From positions 161,886 through 225,885 of the forward strand of contig NW_003314319.1 of assembly GCF_000143415.4 (NCBI RefSeq): a stretch of 64,000 nt of DNA. Reading direction: 5' to 3'. Positions within the stretch are counted from its first letter, which is position 1. Each line of letters starts with the position of its first letter. Positions 53,060 through 64,000 of the stretch are shown here, piece by piece. Origin of the DNA: Selaginella moellendorffii. Taxonomy: Eukaryota > Streptophyta > Lycopodiopsida > Selaginellales > Selaginellaceae. The translations under genes were made by a program, and so were the position numbers. A model generated the notes under the pieces. The model saw nothing but the letters and a program-made list of their open reading frames with translations, had not been told where the DNA came from and did not search any database.

Positions 53060-53944
53060 TTATTTTATACATCCAATATGAGAATAAGTTTTAGTTTCCC
53101 ATAAAACAATTTTATTTAAAGCTGAGGTTATACTATACTGTACTAAATTACAATCATTTTGTAATTTAAGATAAGTAAATAAATAACAATATGGTTCTCT
53201 TAAACAAAATAAATCAATAGCCCATATTACTTCATTTTTATGAGTGTATAAAACAAGATTTCCATCAAGTTGAAGCTTGAGATAGCATAAACTATAATAT
53301 TCATTATCATTATTTGATCTCCACAATAGATTTTTCTCAGAATAAAGAGAGATTTTACAATTTGATTCTAACAATAAAATGTTTTTTCCATTTTGAGATT
53401 TTAAAAATTGATTTGTATAAATTATATTATTATCAAAAGCAGCATCTAAAGTAGATAAATCATTATTTTTATTGCAAGTTATACTTAAATATAATTGATT
53501 TCTTATAAAGGTACTTCGAAATATGTTAGAAACATTATTATAGAAGGAAAAATAAGAATATTGAATTTGATAATTATCACTTGTAATTTGACATTTTGAT
53601 GAACGTGCTGCAATAATTTCATTTCGATATCTTCTTAATAATCCATTAAAATATGTTCTTAAAATAATCCCTGAAACACTTTCAGAATTTTCACAATTCA
53701 ATCTTTTTATTTCTAATATAGCAACTCCATATGCAATATCCAATGGTCTTTTCAAAGTAAAATCTGCAGGATACATCGAGTTATGTTTTCCACTAAGTAT
53801 TTGTGATGTAAGCCTATCAAAATTATCAGCAATCATTGCAGATTCATTTGAATTTAAAGTGTTATTTGCACCCCAACATATAGTTAGAGCTTCTATGAAA
53901 CAATAAAATTTAAATATAAAAAATAAAAATAAATAAAAACTCAT
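53060..53944 (-). CDS. Secreted protein with C-terminal GNA-type (bulb) lectin domain
   Basis: Intronless 294-residue protein; ATG at 53944, TAA at 53060. Residues 1-20 form a hydrophobic signal peptide (MSFYLFLFFIFKFYCFIEA). Residues about 21-170 are an Asn-rich domain I do not recognise. From about 175 on, the sequence fits a B-lectin (mannose-binding GNA) fold: two copies of the QxDxNxVxY site are seen (QLDGNLVLY and QNDCNLVQY), and a degenerate third site may be SNCKISLY. The gene is visibly far richer in A and T than the other genes in this window and lacks introns. It sits between two retroelement regions. Such lectins bind mannose-type glycans and are often linked to defence. Expression cannot be judged; the long open frame in AT-rich DNA supports a real gene. 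Confidence 0.7.
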   Translation of the reverse strand: MSFYLFLFFIFKFYCFIEALTICWGANNTLNSNESAMIADNFDRLTSQILSGKHNSMYPADFTLKRPLDIAYGVAILEIKRLNCENSESVSGIILRTYFNGLLRRYRNEIIAARSSKCQITSDNYQIQYSYFSFYNNVSNIFRSTFIRNQLYLSITCNKNNDLSTLDAAFDNNIIYTNQFLKSQNGKNILLLESNCKISLYSEKNLLWRSNNDNEYYSLCYLKLQLDGNLVLYTHKNEVIWAIDLFCLREPYCYLFTYLKLQNDCNLVQYSITSALNKIVLWETKTYSHIGCIK

Positions 53945-56900
53945 TTCTCAGTGAATTCCACAAAATAATTAGTGTACTAAAACAGGTATATTTTATAGTT
54001 ATGTTTTATAGTTATATTTTTTCTTTTGTTCAAAATAATCTTCAAGAATATATTTAAATATAAAAGAAGGACTTTTATTTCAACAATAATATAATACGAC
54101 ATAATATAGAGTTTTCTAACGAATAATAATTTATTATTATTATTAATAGTTATTATTGTTAATAATTATTTTAAAATTTTTTTAATGAATTTTCAGTTAA
54201 ACCCAAGGTTACATTATATTTCTCTCTCTCCCTCTCCTTCTCTCTTTCCCTCTCCCCCCATAGTTTTCTAGTCAGTCAAAGCCATGCTTCAAGGATATCC
54301 GAAATCAACCTAGATTTGACATATAAACAATTTAAGAGAGAGAAATTTATAATTGAGCCATAGATATTGAGTAATTGGTTTTAGCCATACCTATACCTAA
54401 ACTTATTTGACACCCTCCCAATACCAAATCTTGCCTAAGCCAATCATAGCCTAATATATACAATAATATCAATTAAGTCACTCAATATCATTCAATTGAT
54501 AATATAAAACTATTATGTATAGATGATTAAATTTTTCACTCTACTTTAATCATTTAACTACACTTTTAACCATTTAGAGGAGTTTCACTTACAACCTCCA
54601 TAAGTCCTTGAAGGTGAACTCAAAATTACACTAACTTCACATTTGGTCCAAGTGCTTCATATGTTGAAGTCTTACCTTAAACACCTAAAGGCAACACTGA
54701 CATCCTAGCCTCTAACACTAAGATGATATCCATTCCTATTATCTTATTGGTAATCCAATACCACATGTATTATGATCTCATCTCTCCAAGACTAGACTAT
54801 CCATCTATAGTGATCATCTTATGACCACTCTTTAATCTTTTAAATACCCCAAAATATAAAAGAACACCATCCCCCAATATCCTTTTTTTAATCCCCACTA
54901 AGTCCCTCTCTGTCCATAGTGGTGCTTACTAATACTGCCACTAGGTTAGGGCTTGATAACCCATCCATTAAGTCCCCTTAACCTTTAAAACCTCTTTACT
55001 GCATAACTATGCCTTTGGTTATTAAGCAAAAAGGTTATTAGACTTTAGAATGATATGTCGGAACAATATAGCCTAATATGAGTCTTGTGGGTGCTTTCCC
55101 TAGGGTGCTCTAACCACATGGCTAGAACAAAGTTTTAATGAGCCATATAAGGTATTCAAGTAGGTAGTGCCACCCACACTTGGATTGGGAGCATCAATTA
55201 TTTGATCTCCTGGAGGAGTTAGAATTGACTTTTGAACATTTCACCAAGTCACTTTATTTGTTTATTTATATTCACTTTAGCGTTAGACTTCCCAATATTC
55301 ATAACATCACCTATAATATAGATTTAATTATCCTCAGTCACACTAACCTTCCTTTGCCACATTAGTTCCCTTAGAGTTCTCCCCACTACTATCTTGTAAA
55401 GACTTATTAAACTCTATAGGATTTGTGAGATGATCACTTTGGGCTTTTACCCTCATATTTGGTCTCAGTCTTTGGCCTTAGCCTTGGTCTTGGTATCGGA
55501 CTTGATATTAGACTTAATCTTGGATGTGGTCTCAGACTTAATTTGGACTTAATGTTAGACTTGGTATCAATACTTTCACATGTTATGATAGGTTCAAATA
55601 TAAAAGAAAAGGGTTTATGAATAAGAGTGCACCTTCTTTTTCAATCATTTAAGGGTGGTTATTCTTTTATCCCTTTTTAGAGACTTGCTTATCAATCACT
55701 TCATGCTCATTCCTCAAGTAATTTTTTGAGAGTTCCACTTTTACTCTCGACTTTTTGAGTTAAAATTTTTGGTCCAAATATGTTATGTTCGTTAGATTTA
55801 TATTTTGACTACTGCCGCATAGCATACCTTTGGTTTTATTTTGGGACTTAAGTATTTGTGTCTTACAACTCTACCACCTATAAACAAAGTTTGATGTCCC
55901 CATAACAAAGTTTAATATCTTTATCAGACGATAACCTATTTTCTAAAGTAACCCCATCATAGATTACCATTTTTATTTTTTGCACTAAGCCATTATTTAT
56001 CAATGGTTTAACACCAAAGGCTCATTATGCCTTGTATATCCTTTAAGGAGCATGGACCATCTAGTTTAGAGACTTATTGAATTATTTATAATGGTTCTCT
56101 CACTTTATTGGTTTAGATCCCACTAAACCCATTTTCTATCTCAATTTTATTACTCATTCTAGAGCAATCTTGAATTATATCAATATAAGGATTGTCTTTT
56201 AGAATTTTAATATTGACTTCTCATATTAATTTCCTAGGTGTCTCAGACACCTTCTATTGCATATCTTTGCTGTGCAAACTCTACTTCCCAAATTCTTTAC
56301 TTAAGGACATCATCATCCTTTTTTTATCTCGTGCCATTCTAAGCACTAAGTTCTACTTATCTATAATTTGTACTAGGGATGCTCATAGGTCTATTATTTT
56401 GTTATATTGCATGGTAGTTTTTTGCCTAACTTATAATTTGAATTCACTCTAATAGTTTTTAAGGCCTATTCTTGGCCATTTAGTATTTTACTTATGCTTT
56501 AGTCAATGTATCTTCTTGTTCCATAATAAAGACTCTATTTTGTTAAGTCTATGGGGTATTTATAGCCTCCCAATGGTGGGGAAATCTCTCTCTCATGCTC
56601 TAGAATCAAGTTTAAACATCTCTTTTGTATGAACTCCTTGAAATCTTCGCAATGGAGGAGAAGGGGGTATATACCCCAATGTCCCTTATTTACTCTTTAT
56701 CATTTCAGTTGTGCCTTTGGGGATCCTTTAGCCTATGACACCTCGGGGAGTTAGTTCCTTACACAATACTTTGGAAATGTGTTGTTGATCTGCTCATCCA
56801 CAAGGTTGGGTATGATGTTAGTGGAACTATCACACCCAGGGAAAATACATGCTACATGTTCGCTATCATGAAACCTGTCATATATGTTTTATCAAAAGGC

Positions 56901-57148
56901 ATGATAGGTCTACATCATAACTTAGAAAATAAGAAAGTTTAGAAATTAGATAAAAATATAAAATACATATTCATCTTTTCAAGCTTCCTTTGGACACCCT
57001 TAGTATCAATGCCAATAGAATCCATGATGCACCATTTGAAGTGAACTTTTGTTGCATATGTCATAAGCTCATACATCTAGTTGGGTCGTTTGGATAAAGA
57101 TGACATGGCTAGCTTTGAGCATAAGTGCTTTGGACAAGAGTAATATAT
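53945..57148. other. AT-rich intergenic region, no gene seen
   Basis: About 3.2 kb without a recognised gene. It contains a CT-rich microsatellite at about 54220-54260 and a degenerate minisatellite at 55450-55570. Short open frames (55180-55365, 56192-56452) have no signature. Confidence 0.55.
55450..55575. repeat. Degenerate minisatellite of CTTGGTCT/ACTTGATAT-like units
   Basis: Repeated short units built from GGTCTCAG, CTTGGTCTTGG, GACTTGATATTAGACTTAAT and variants. Unit length is irregular, about 9-14 bp. Confidence 0.45.
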
Positions 57149-57805
57149 TGTGCATATGGTCAGATGTGAAAAAGTTCCAATCCTTGATTGTAGTTCATGT
57201 GATCTTTCATCAACTGAAAGCCCTTTTTCCAATTGGTTTAAGGGGAGAGAGATAAAGTGCGCTACATGTGGTATCAGAGCAAATGGCACGGGTTCAATTC
57301 TTATTGATTAGTGGTTACTTAAAATATAATATATCCTTGAGCAAGGTATATTCCTACCCCTAAATTTGAAATTGTACGTATTGGGCATCCATGTGTATGT
57401 CCTTCCTTTTGGTGGAGCATCCACGGATGAAGGTATCCACCATGGGACTGCAATACGGGTAGATGATTAGTTGCCTCACATCGAATAGCTAATTTACACA
57501 ATGGAAGGATGAATAGTTGGTTTATACAATGGAAGAATTAGTAAATTCAGTGCAGAAATAGAGGTGCTAGTTCCCCTTGGCTCAGAAGGGGTTATTAATC
57601 AATAGTCAATGAGGACATTGACATCTTTGAAGAGGGGGTGAGTGTAACACATATGATCATGGGATGAGATTTAGATATGTTGTCATCGTGGATCTTTGGA
57701 ACCTTTAGGGGATAAATGGGGATAAAATAGCCACTAAGGGCTCTTTTATCAAGAAATTGCCCTTTTTCCAATTAGCTAAAGGGGAGAGAGATAAGGTGCA
57801 CTATA
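57149..57805 (+). mobile_element. Second TRIM-like element with initiator-tRNA primer site
   Basis: The upstream repeat (57149-57266) and downstream repeat (57643-57805) share GCCCTTTTTCCAATT and GGGGAGAGAGATAA near their ends. Directly after the first is TGGTATCAGAGC at 57269-57280, the classic primer site complementary to initiator tRNA-Met. AGAGGGGGTGAG precedes the second repeat. The 376-bp interior has no protein domain. The repeats differ in length, so the copy is old or rearranged. Confidence 0.6.
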
Positions 57806-58696
57806 TTGACTGTCCTATCAATATCTAAAATACCATCTAAAAAGTTGAAGAGAATGAAGTCCACAATTGAGACCCAGGGCCTTTATATCTTTTAACCCTA
57901 ATAGTTAAACTAACATCATATATCCATGTTCATGTTGTTTTCTATGAGCAATTTACTATAGGAGCTAATAAAGACACCCATAATGCCTCGTGTTATTAGG
58001 GAAGCAAGACAGATTTATAGAAGAGTTAAGTGAATAAAAAAAGTAATGAATAATATACTACTGTCATATGGTGTATTGTCAATGAGAGTTCCTCCAACTC
58101 CTCTTCACAAACATCTCGTCAAGCTGGAATGAAATTACTACCAATAGTCATTACTTCAAAAAACATGTTTTTACCACCTTTAGTTGTAAAATTCATTTTT
58201 GCTTACCTTGAGGTTAACATTATCTTTTATGAACCACTTGATCATCGTTATTTAATAATGGAACTTGATTTGGATCTTGGTTGTTTGATGGTTGAACTAA
58301 AATCTGATCCTAACTGTTTGATGGTGGAACATGAACTTGATTTAGAGCTTCCTCATCCTCCTCTCCATCGTCACTTGCATCGCCATTGTTGTTAGTATTG
58401 ACAACTTCCTCCTAGTCTAGTGTAAAGGTCTCCTTCTCTAGAAGCTCTAACTTCCAAAGGCATTCTATTTTTCATATTTTTGGAACTCTCACAAATATTG
58501 TTGGGTATATTCCTCCATCCCTTACACCCTTTGCAACAAGTGAATGCAAATTGGTGCCTCAAATGGCATGCCTCTATATCAAAGTTACCTGTAAATAATA
58601 TATATTTAAAAAGACCTTAGAAATCATATTATACATATAAACTACACGTCGCATAAAATAAGGTTAACCATGTTGTGTTGGGGGAAGGAAGGGCAC
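57806..58696. other. Intergenic region, no clear gene
   Basis: A short open frame at 58129-58395 holds repeated LMVE/LDLDLG-like units and looks like repeat translation, not a protein family. No other signal. Confidence 0.5.
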
Positions 58697-58929
58697 TGTT
58701 ATGATCTGGCATAAAAAGACAGAAATCTAGTCACCCTAGACTATACTACGCCACCTCTTGAGGTTCCTCACCACCCAACCACCCCCAAGCTACCTCAAAA
58801 GCTCCACTGCGCCACCGCTCCACTGTGAGCCCTAGGGTAGGTCTAGTCTCTTACCCTAACATGCCTTAATATACCCTTGAGCCTCCCTTTGACCGACGTT
58901 GACTACGTAGTCAAAGTTGGCACTTAACA
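58697..58929 (-). repeat. 3' LTR of minus-strand Ty3 element
   Basis: 233 bp with TGTTA/TAACA ends. It contains the 42-bp block missing from the 5' LTR. Confidence 0.85.
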
Positions 58930-59003
58930 ATTCTTCCCCCCCAACAAAGTCCTTGTCCCAAGGACGAGTTGTACCAGTGATCACCCTTTTTGGGGAACCC
59001 TGC

Positions 59004-59560
59004 TCAAGCTCCTGGTCCATCTTCCACAGCTGTATACATCAAGGAGGCATTGGGCCCGTCACTCCAAGATAGTACACCTTTCAACTGGCTGACATAAAAT
59101 ATCAGATGAATTTTCACCCCAATTGGCAGCCGCACCCTATAAGCCGCTTTACCAATGTGCTCCAACACTTCATATGGACCAGCATATCGATAGGAAAGTT
59201 TATCACTCTTCCCTGTCCGTAAAAGCACCAAGGGGTTCTGCCGCTCACTTGACGGAAAGATCATGTGCACAAAAACAAGATCACCCATCTTATATTCCCG
59301 GAATTGGTGATGCTTATTGGCAAACTTCTTCGCTCTATCCTGAGCTGCTTGCAAATTCCATTTGCACACCATCAGAATCTCATCAGGTTCTGTGGCCAGA
59401 TCAGTTACCTCGGAATCAAGCTTATCTTGAATGTCCTTACGCAAAAGCAATCCCAACTCCACCGCTGTTTAAGGATGCCTTCCAAACATGGCAAAGTAAG
59501 GACTTAGCTTGGTTCCACTGTGTTGGCTATTGTTGTAAGCAAATTGCACCAATGGAAGAT
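59004..59560 (-). pseudogene. Integrase C-terminal remnant
   Basis: The minus strand reads AYNNSQHSGTKLSPYFAMFG, a stop, then the open frame 59462-59004 with DLVFVHM, YRYAGPYEVLEHIGKAAYRV and HLIFYVSQLK, the integrase C-terminal SH3-like and chromo-proximal region. The zinc-binding domain and the DDE core are absent. Confidence 0.75.
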
Positions 59561-59579
59561 ATAAATCTCACTGACCACC

Positions 59580-60146
59580 TTACTCAAATGATGACAAAAT
59601 CGTGTTTGTAATGTCGTCACATGACGAACACGAGATAAAGCATCTGCCACCACATTTGAACACTGCACTATAAAGATAGTGCCGCCACGTCCGCAAAGCA
59701 TGAACAATAGAGAGTAACTCTTGGTCATATGTGGAATAGCGTTGCTCCATGGAATTCAAAGTTCGACTCTTATATGCAATAGGCTGTCCCTCTTGCATGA
59801 GAACTCCTCCCAGTGCATAACCACTCGCATCGCATGTCACCTCGTAAGGTTTTGATGGATCAGCAATGCAAAGCACTGGAGTCTCGCTCAACAATTGTTT
59901 CAGCACCACAAAACTCTCCTCTTGTGGCTTGTTCCACTCGAATGGCACATTCTTGTGTAACAATCGCGTCAAAGGAATAGCCACCTTTGCAAACTTATGC
60001 TGGAAACGTCGGTAGTAACTAGCCATACCAAGAAAACTGCGCAACTCGACCACTGTAGTTGGTGTAGGCCAATTTTCCACCACAGCCACCTTCCTTGGAT
60101 CTGTCTTGACACCCTTAGATGTCACAATATGGCCTAGATATTCCAC
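59580..60146 (-). pseudogene. RT thumb and RNase H remnant
   Basis: Reads LGHIVTSKGVKTDPRKV, LRSFLGMASYYRRF, VTCDASGYALGGVLMQEG and YSTYDQELLSIVHALRTWRHYL, the connection and RNase H region of Ty3 polyproteins. The first RNase H Asp is present (TCDASG). The frame is lost after HYLY, before the integrase remnant. Confidence 0.8.
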
Positions 60147-61357
60147 CTCCGACTTTGCAAATTCACATTTGCTCTTCTTCGCATAAAGTTTGCTGTCTCA
60201 AAGTAACAAAAGAACCTTGCGCAAATGCACCCTATGCTCCTCCATATTCTTGCTAAAAACAAGAAAATCTCCACAAACTCATGAAGATAATGCCCAAATA
60301 CCTCCGTCATCAACCGAGTAAATGTGGCCAGTGCATTTGTCAAACCAAACGGTATAACTATAAACTCAAAATGTCTGAAGCTTGTGTTGAATGCCGTCTT
60401 GGAGATAGATGTATCATCCATTGCAATTTGATGATATCCACTCCTCATATCAATCTTGGTAAACACTCGTGCTTCACCAAGCTTGTCCAGGATATCATCC
60501 ACACGTGGCATCGGCATCTTATCCTTCACTGTCTTCTTGTTTAAAGTGCAGTAGTCAATACACATCCGCATTGAACCGTCCTTCTTCTTCACAAGCAAGA
60601 CCGGAGCACTAAACAAAGACTTACTTGGCTGAATAAATCCAAACTCAAGTAACTCCTTGACTTGTTGTTGAACTTCGTGCTCCTTTGCATAATTTAACCG
60701 AAATGGACATCAGTAAATTGGCCGCATCCCCGGCTCCAATGTAATCCCATGCTCCACACCTCGTAATGGAGGCAACCCATGAGGAAGTTCATGTGGAAAA
60801 ACATCAGAAAACTCGTCTAGTACATCCCGTACTGCTGCTTCGCCCCCATACATGCCTTGGTCCCCCAAGTCATGAACAAACAGTAAGTAACTCGAAAGTG
60901 CTTTTCCATTACGACAAGCCCATTTCAAAGATGTAGTAGAGAGCATAACAATTGGTGGTTGAATGCCCTCGCCAAACCACACATCTTTAACGCCACCATA
61001 CTCCAGCGAGGTACGTTTAATACTCCACTTTATCTCTGGATCCACCTTCACCAACCATGGCATCCCAAGAATGAGATCCACATGATGGATATCTACGAGA
61101 TAAAAAGTCTCCACAAGTGTGGTTTTGCCAACCAACACTTCCAGCCCGTCGACACAAGCATCGAAATGCTGAGTAGAGGTAGCTGCACCTTCCACTGTGT
61201 ATGGAAGAACTCCGCATGTGACCAGGCCATGCTCTGCAACAAACTTTGCCGAAACAAAGTTGTCATCGCTCCCACTATCCAGTAAAATCCACACTGGATC
61301 GCCACGGAACACGCCCTCCAGTATTAAAGCTGATTCACGCATATCCTCGAGCTCCAT
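60134..61357 (-). pseudogene. Protease and reverse transcriptase part
   Basis: The open frame 61357-60710 has VWILLDSGSDDNFV (protease Asp) and LILGMPWLVKVDPEIKW. After a stop and frameshift, the frame 60616-60134 gives PVLLVKKKDGSMRMCIDY, FTKIDMRSGYHQIAM and FIVIPFGLTNALATF of reverse transcriptase. The YxDD catalytic box is lost by a small deletion near 60270, which also shifts the frame. Confidence 0.8.
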
Positions 61358-61399
61358 CTAATTCCACACACAATTGAGCTCACGAGCAACGTTCAAAAG

Positions 61400-62479
61400 T
61401 CACTTCCTCCGACTGGAATAGTCGTTCTCCTCATCCTCATGCTGCAAAGTTTGCAACTTTTTAGTATCTGACTTACCGTGAGAAGAAGATTGGCAATTCT
61501 TCTTGTCCTTCTGCTTGTTCTTCAACTGCGGACAATCAGCCTTGTAGTGTCCAAGTTTGCCACAATGATGACAACCCTGTCTATAATTCTTCACAAAGAA
61601 CTTTTGCTTCTTGGACCCCTTTGCATCTAAAGTAGTCACCACCGACTTCAACTTGTGATGCTTGTTCCCATCCTTGTGTCCATGGTGATCATCACAATGA
61701 TTCTTGACAGAAGGACTCCGTGAACGCTTGTGAGACTTGTGCTTGTCATTGTCAAGTTGACAAGCCGCATCAAAGAGCTCCTCCAAATTCTTTGTAGGCT
61801 GAGAATGACGCAAGTGTTGCCGCATGCTCTCACTATGTAGGCCATCAATAAAGTAGGACTTGTTCTGATCTAGATCCTTCGTTGGAACACGACTAATCAA
61901 GCGAGTAAGCTTCTCAATATGGTCCCCAAGCGTCATTTTCCCTTGCTGGAAATGTCGAAGTTCTGTATGAGCATTCTCCACGTTGTAATGAGGGGCAAAA
62001 CGTAAATGGAAAGCAGCCTCAAACTCATCCATGGTAGACACTGGTGGTTTCTTATCCGCAACACGGGACTCCTCAAGCCAATTCCACCATCGAAGACCCG
62101 CATCACGCAAAACTATTGGAATAGCCACTAAAGCCTCTACATTCGGAGTTCCCCTAGCAGCCAAGAACTTCTTCACATTGGCTAGCCAAGCAAGACATTC
62201 GTCCACACCACCATCACTGGAAAAAGTTGGAATCTTGAGTCGATCTACCAAAGAAGGCTTACTTGAAGCGCTACCCCGTCCAGCCTCGAGTGCCTCAACA
62301 CGCCCATGCATGGTATCCATCATGCCATGAATCTCGTCTTGCATCTCTTGCTGATTTCGATTAAGGGCTCGCAACTCATGAACAACATCTTGAATGGTCC
62401 AAATCTCCGCAGCTTCATCGGCACCATTGTCAGCACCACCATCGATAATAGGATTCTAGCCTTCAGCTTGGTTGGCCAT
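61400..62479 (-). pseudogene. gag of minus-strand Ty3 element
   Basis: The ATG at 62479 follows the primer site by 12 nt. A TAG is the eighth codon; the frame then stays open to 61400. The capsid region has WLANVKKFLAARG, WWNWLEES, FEAAFHLRF and LTRLISRVPTKDL. The Lys/His-rich end carries the zinc knuckle CHHCGKLGHYKADC. Only the early stop breaks it. Confidence 0.8.
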
Positions 62480-62503
62480 CGCAACCAACTCCTCTGATAC
62501 CAA

Positions 62504-62695
62504 TGTTATGATCCGGCACAAAAAGATAGAGATCTAGTTGCCCTAGACTATACTACACCACCTTTTGAAGTTCCTCAGCACCCAACCATCCCCGAGCTAC
62601 CTCAAAAGCTCCACTGCGCCGCTAACATACCTTAATATACCCTTGAGCCTCCCTTTGACCAACATTGACCACGTAGTCAAAGTTGGTGCCTAATA
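62504..62695 (-). repeat. 5' LTR of minus-strand Ty3 element
   Basis: 192 bp; lacks a 42-bp internal block present in the 3' LTR. Its outer end reads TATTAG instead of TGTTAG. Confidence 0.85.
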
Positions 62696-62700
62696 GGCAC

Positions 62701-64000
62701 CTCCCCAACGCTCACTCAAACACGAGAAATGCTTCAATACTCTTCACAAAAATGCCTCCCCCCCCCCTACACAAGGAAGATGGGGAATATTTTGAGGACC
62801 AAAATATTACCCCTCTTTCTCTCACTCTCTTGGTGGCCATGCCCTAACATGTGACCATGGTGGATCGCATTGGCTCCAAATGCGCGAGAACCCGCCAAAG
62901 AGTGTAGAGTGTACCTCTACTACTGATGCCAAGTGCTGGTAGCTGCGTGAAATAGTATAAACTCTAGAAAACAAAGTGGAAAAAGAAAGAAAAAAGGTAG
63001 GTGTGACGTTTAGAGACAGGGAGGAAAACCCAGTGGGAAACCCTATAGTCAAACTGGACCTTGAAGTTAAAGAAAAAGTGTGGAAAAAATGGGAAAAGAG
63101 GAGAAAAATAGAGGAAAAAAAGTGAGTACCGAAAGAGCTTAACCCATACCTAGGTTTTGGCTCAGGAAAGTGTAATATGCAAATGCAGCCTCTTGATGAC
63201 TTCCAGTATGCTCCAAGGATTGGCCGAAATTGAGAAAGAAAGAGAGGTAGAAGAGGGGATGTATTGCCCAAGGGTGGTATGTGTAGAAATGATGAAAGAT
63301 GGAATGATATGGTGGAGCACTGAGATGAAAGATGGAGTGATATGGTGGAGCGCCGAGATGGTGGTGGCACTCTGAAAAGGTGGCCATCGATAACCGTTAG
63401 CCCGTAGAATAAGTGCTGACCTCTCGAAATAGCTGGTAACCGGTAACTTGTAACTAGTAACCAATAGTTGGGGACTTGTAACCGGTAACCATCTGCTCTC
63501 GCTCCTACTCTTGTGCCTGCTCCAACACAATATGGTGGAGTGATATGGTGGGGTGTTGAGATGGTGGTGGCACTCTGAGAAGTGGTAGGCCAATGGACTG
63601 ATGTGTCGGACTGAGGAAGACAGCAGCTTAAAAGGACGGCGTAGTTGCTGGGTTGCCAGTAAAGGGAAGTGGCATGTGTCCACTGAGTACTAAAGTAGAA
63701 GAAGGTGGCTACAACTTTTGTGGCCTCACCTAAAGATCCACCTAGGTGCCTTGAGTGAACAGGTTCACCCGGTTGGAAGAAAGGCACTCCAGAAAAGCTA
63801 GTGCGTCATCGGCAAATGGTCGTAAGGATATCTTGGAAACGGCATGTCCAAATGAGGTGGTGTCTTTTGCTGCTAGTGCATGTATGTGTGTCCATGATAT
63901 AGTGTCATTGTGACCTCAAATAGAGATGTGAATGATGGTGAAAGAATGAAAGATGTAAGATGGGCATCCAGAGATAAGTGTAGGCAATGCTGTGGAAGTG
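62701..64000. repeat. Minisatellite-rich region, no gene seen
   Basis: Units of GATATGGTGGAG and GGTGGTGGCACTCTGA recur at 63307-63375 and 63521-63585. GTAACC/GTAACT units recur at 63441-63492. The 321-codon minus-strand frame 62822-63787 is Ser/His/Pro-rich, lies over these repeats and has no domain, so it is not called a gene. Confidence 0.5.

Larger units (their letters stand above)
58697..62695 (-). mobile_element. Ty3-type LTR retrotransposon, internally deleted, with perfect target duplication
   Basis: Minus-strand element with 5' LTR at 62504-62695 and 3' LTR at 58697-58929. The same 5-bp word GGCAC lies on both sides (58692-58696 and 62696-62700). A primer-binding site TGGTATCAGAGG (minus strand, 62492-62503) follows the 5' LTR, and a purine tract (58930-58942) precedes the 3' LTR. 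Order gag, protease, reverse transcriptase, RNase H, integrase is Ty3 type. Stops, a deletion in the RT active site and loss of the integrase core make it non-autonomous. Confidence 0.9.

Noticed and set aside
57269-57300. Possible tRNA gene (GGTTCAATTC-like T-arm)
   Set aside because: The sequence is a retroelement primer site complementary to a tRNA end; no cloverleaf found.
62822-63787. 321-codon open frame on the minus strand
   Set aside because: It covers minisatellite DNA, is Ser/His/Pro-rich with repeated peptides and has no domain or signal of a gene.
1-64000. CRISPR arrays, bacterial operons, riboswitches
   Set aside because: Spliced plant genes and LTR elements dominate; no regularly spaced short repeats with unique spacers were seen.

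Overview
This is a plant nuclear window, most likely from a lycophyte close to Selaginella moellendorffii. That is an inference from the mixture of features: plant-only families (EDR1-type Raf kinase, multi-MATH protein, PLS-type PPR proteins, germin-like protein, nodulin-like MFS carrier, plant basic secretory proteases), GC-rich exons cut by very short introns of about 45-65 bp, AT-rich spacers, decayed Ty3 elements, and one assembly gap of Ns near 30745-30914.

Left part (1-18.6 kb): a Raf-like MAPKKK (21-3604, 19 exons, frame closes at 828 aa), a four-MATH coiled-coil protein (3995-9357, 10 exons, 1621 aa), broken basic secretory protease (BSP) copies (9.87-10.95 kb), a germin relic and an intact intronless germin-like gene (13962-14627), and an Integrator subunit 9-like gene (16.4-18.6 kb) with an unclear start and an apparently missing internal block.

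Middle part (21.2-42.1 kb): a decayed DNA polymerase alpha catalytic subunit pseudogene abuts leucine-rich-repeat relics. Two copies of the gene order LRR - PPR - 2-oxoglutarate oxygenase - MFS carrier follow. The copy at 25.2-29.7 kb keeps the oxygenase and carrier and has lost the PPR gene. The copy at 33.9-38.7 kb keeps the PPR gene and has lost the other two. Between and after them lie a BSP gene with a sequence gap, a second PPR gene, a methylesterase-like alpha/beta hydrolase with Asp at the nucleophile position, and an intact BSP gene.

Right part (42-64 kb): repeat-rich. It holds a TRIM-like element (45154-45945), an LTR fragment (47760-48268), a deleted Ty3 element on the plus strand (49790-52991), a very AT-rich secreted protein with a C-terminal GNA-type lectin domain (53060-53944, minus), a second TRIM-like element (57149-57805), a deleted Ty3 element on the minus strand with a perfect 5-bp target duplication (58697-62695), and minisatellites at the end. 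Apart from the divergent oxygenase/carrier pair, nothing suggests that neighbouring genes act together; the arrangement is that of a gene-duplication and decay zone beside a retrotransposon zone.
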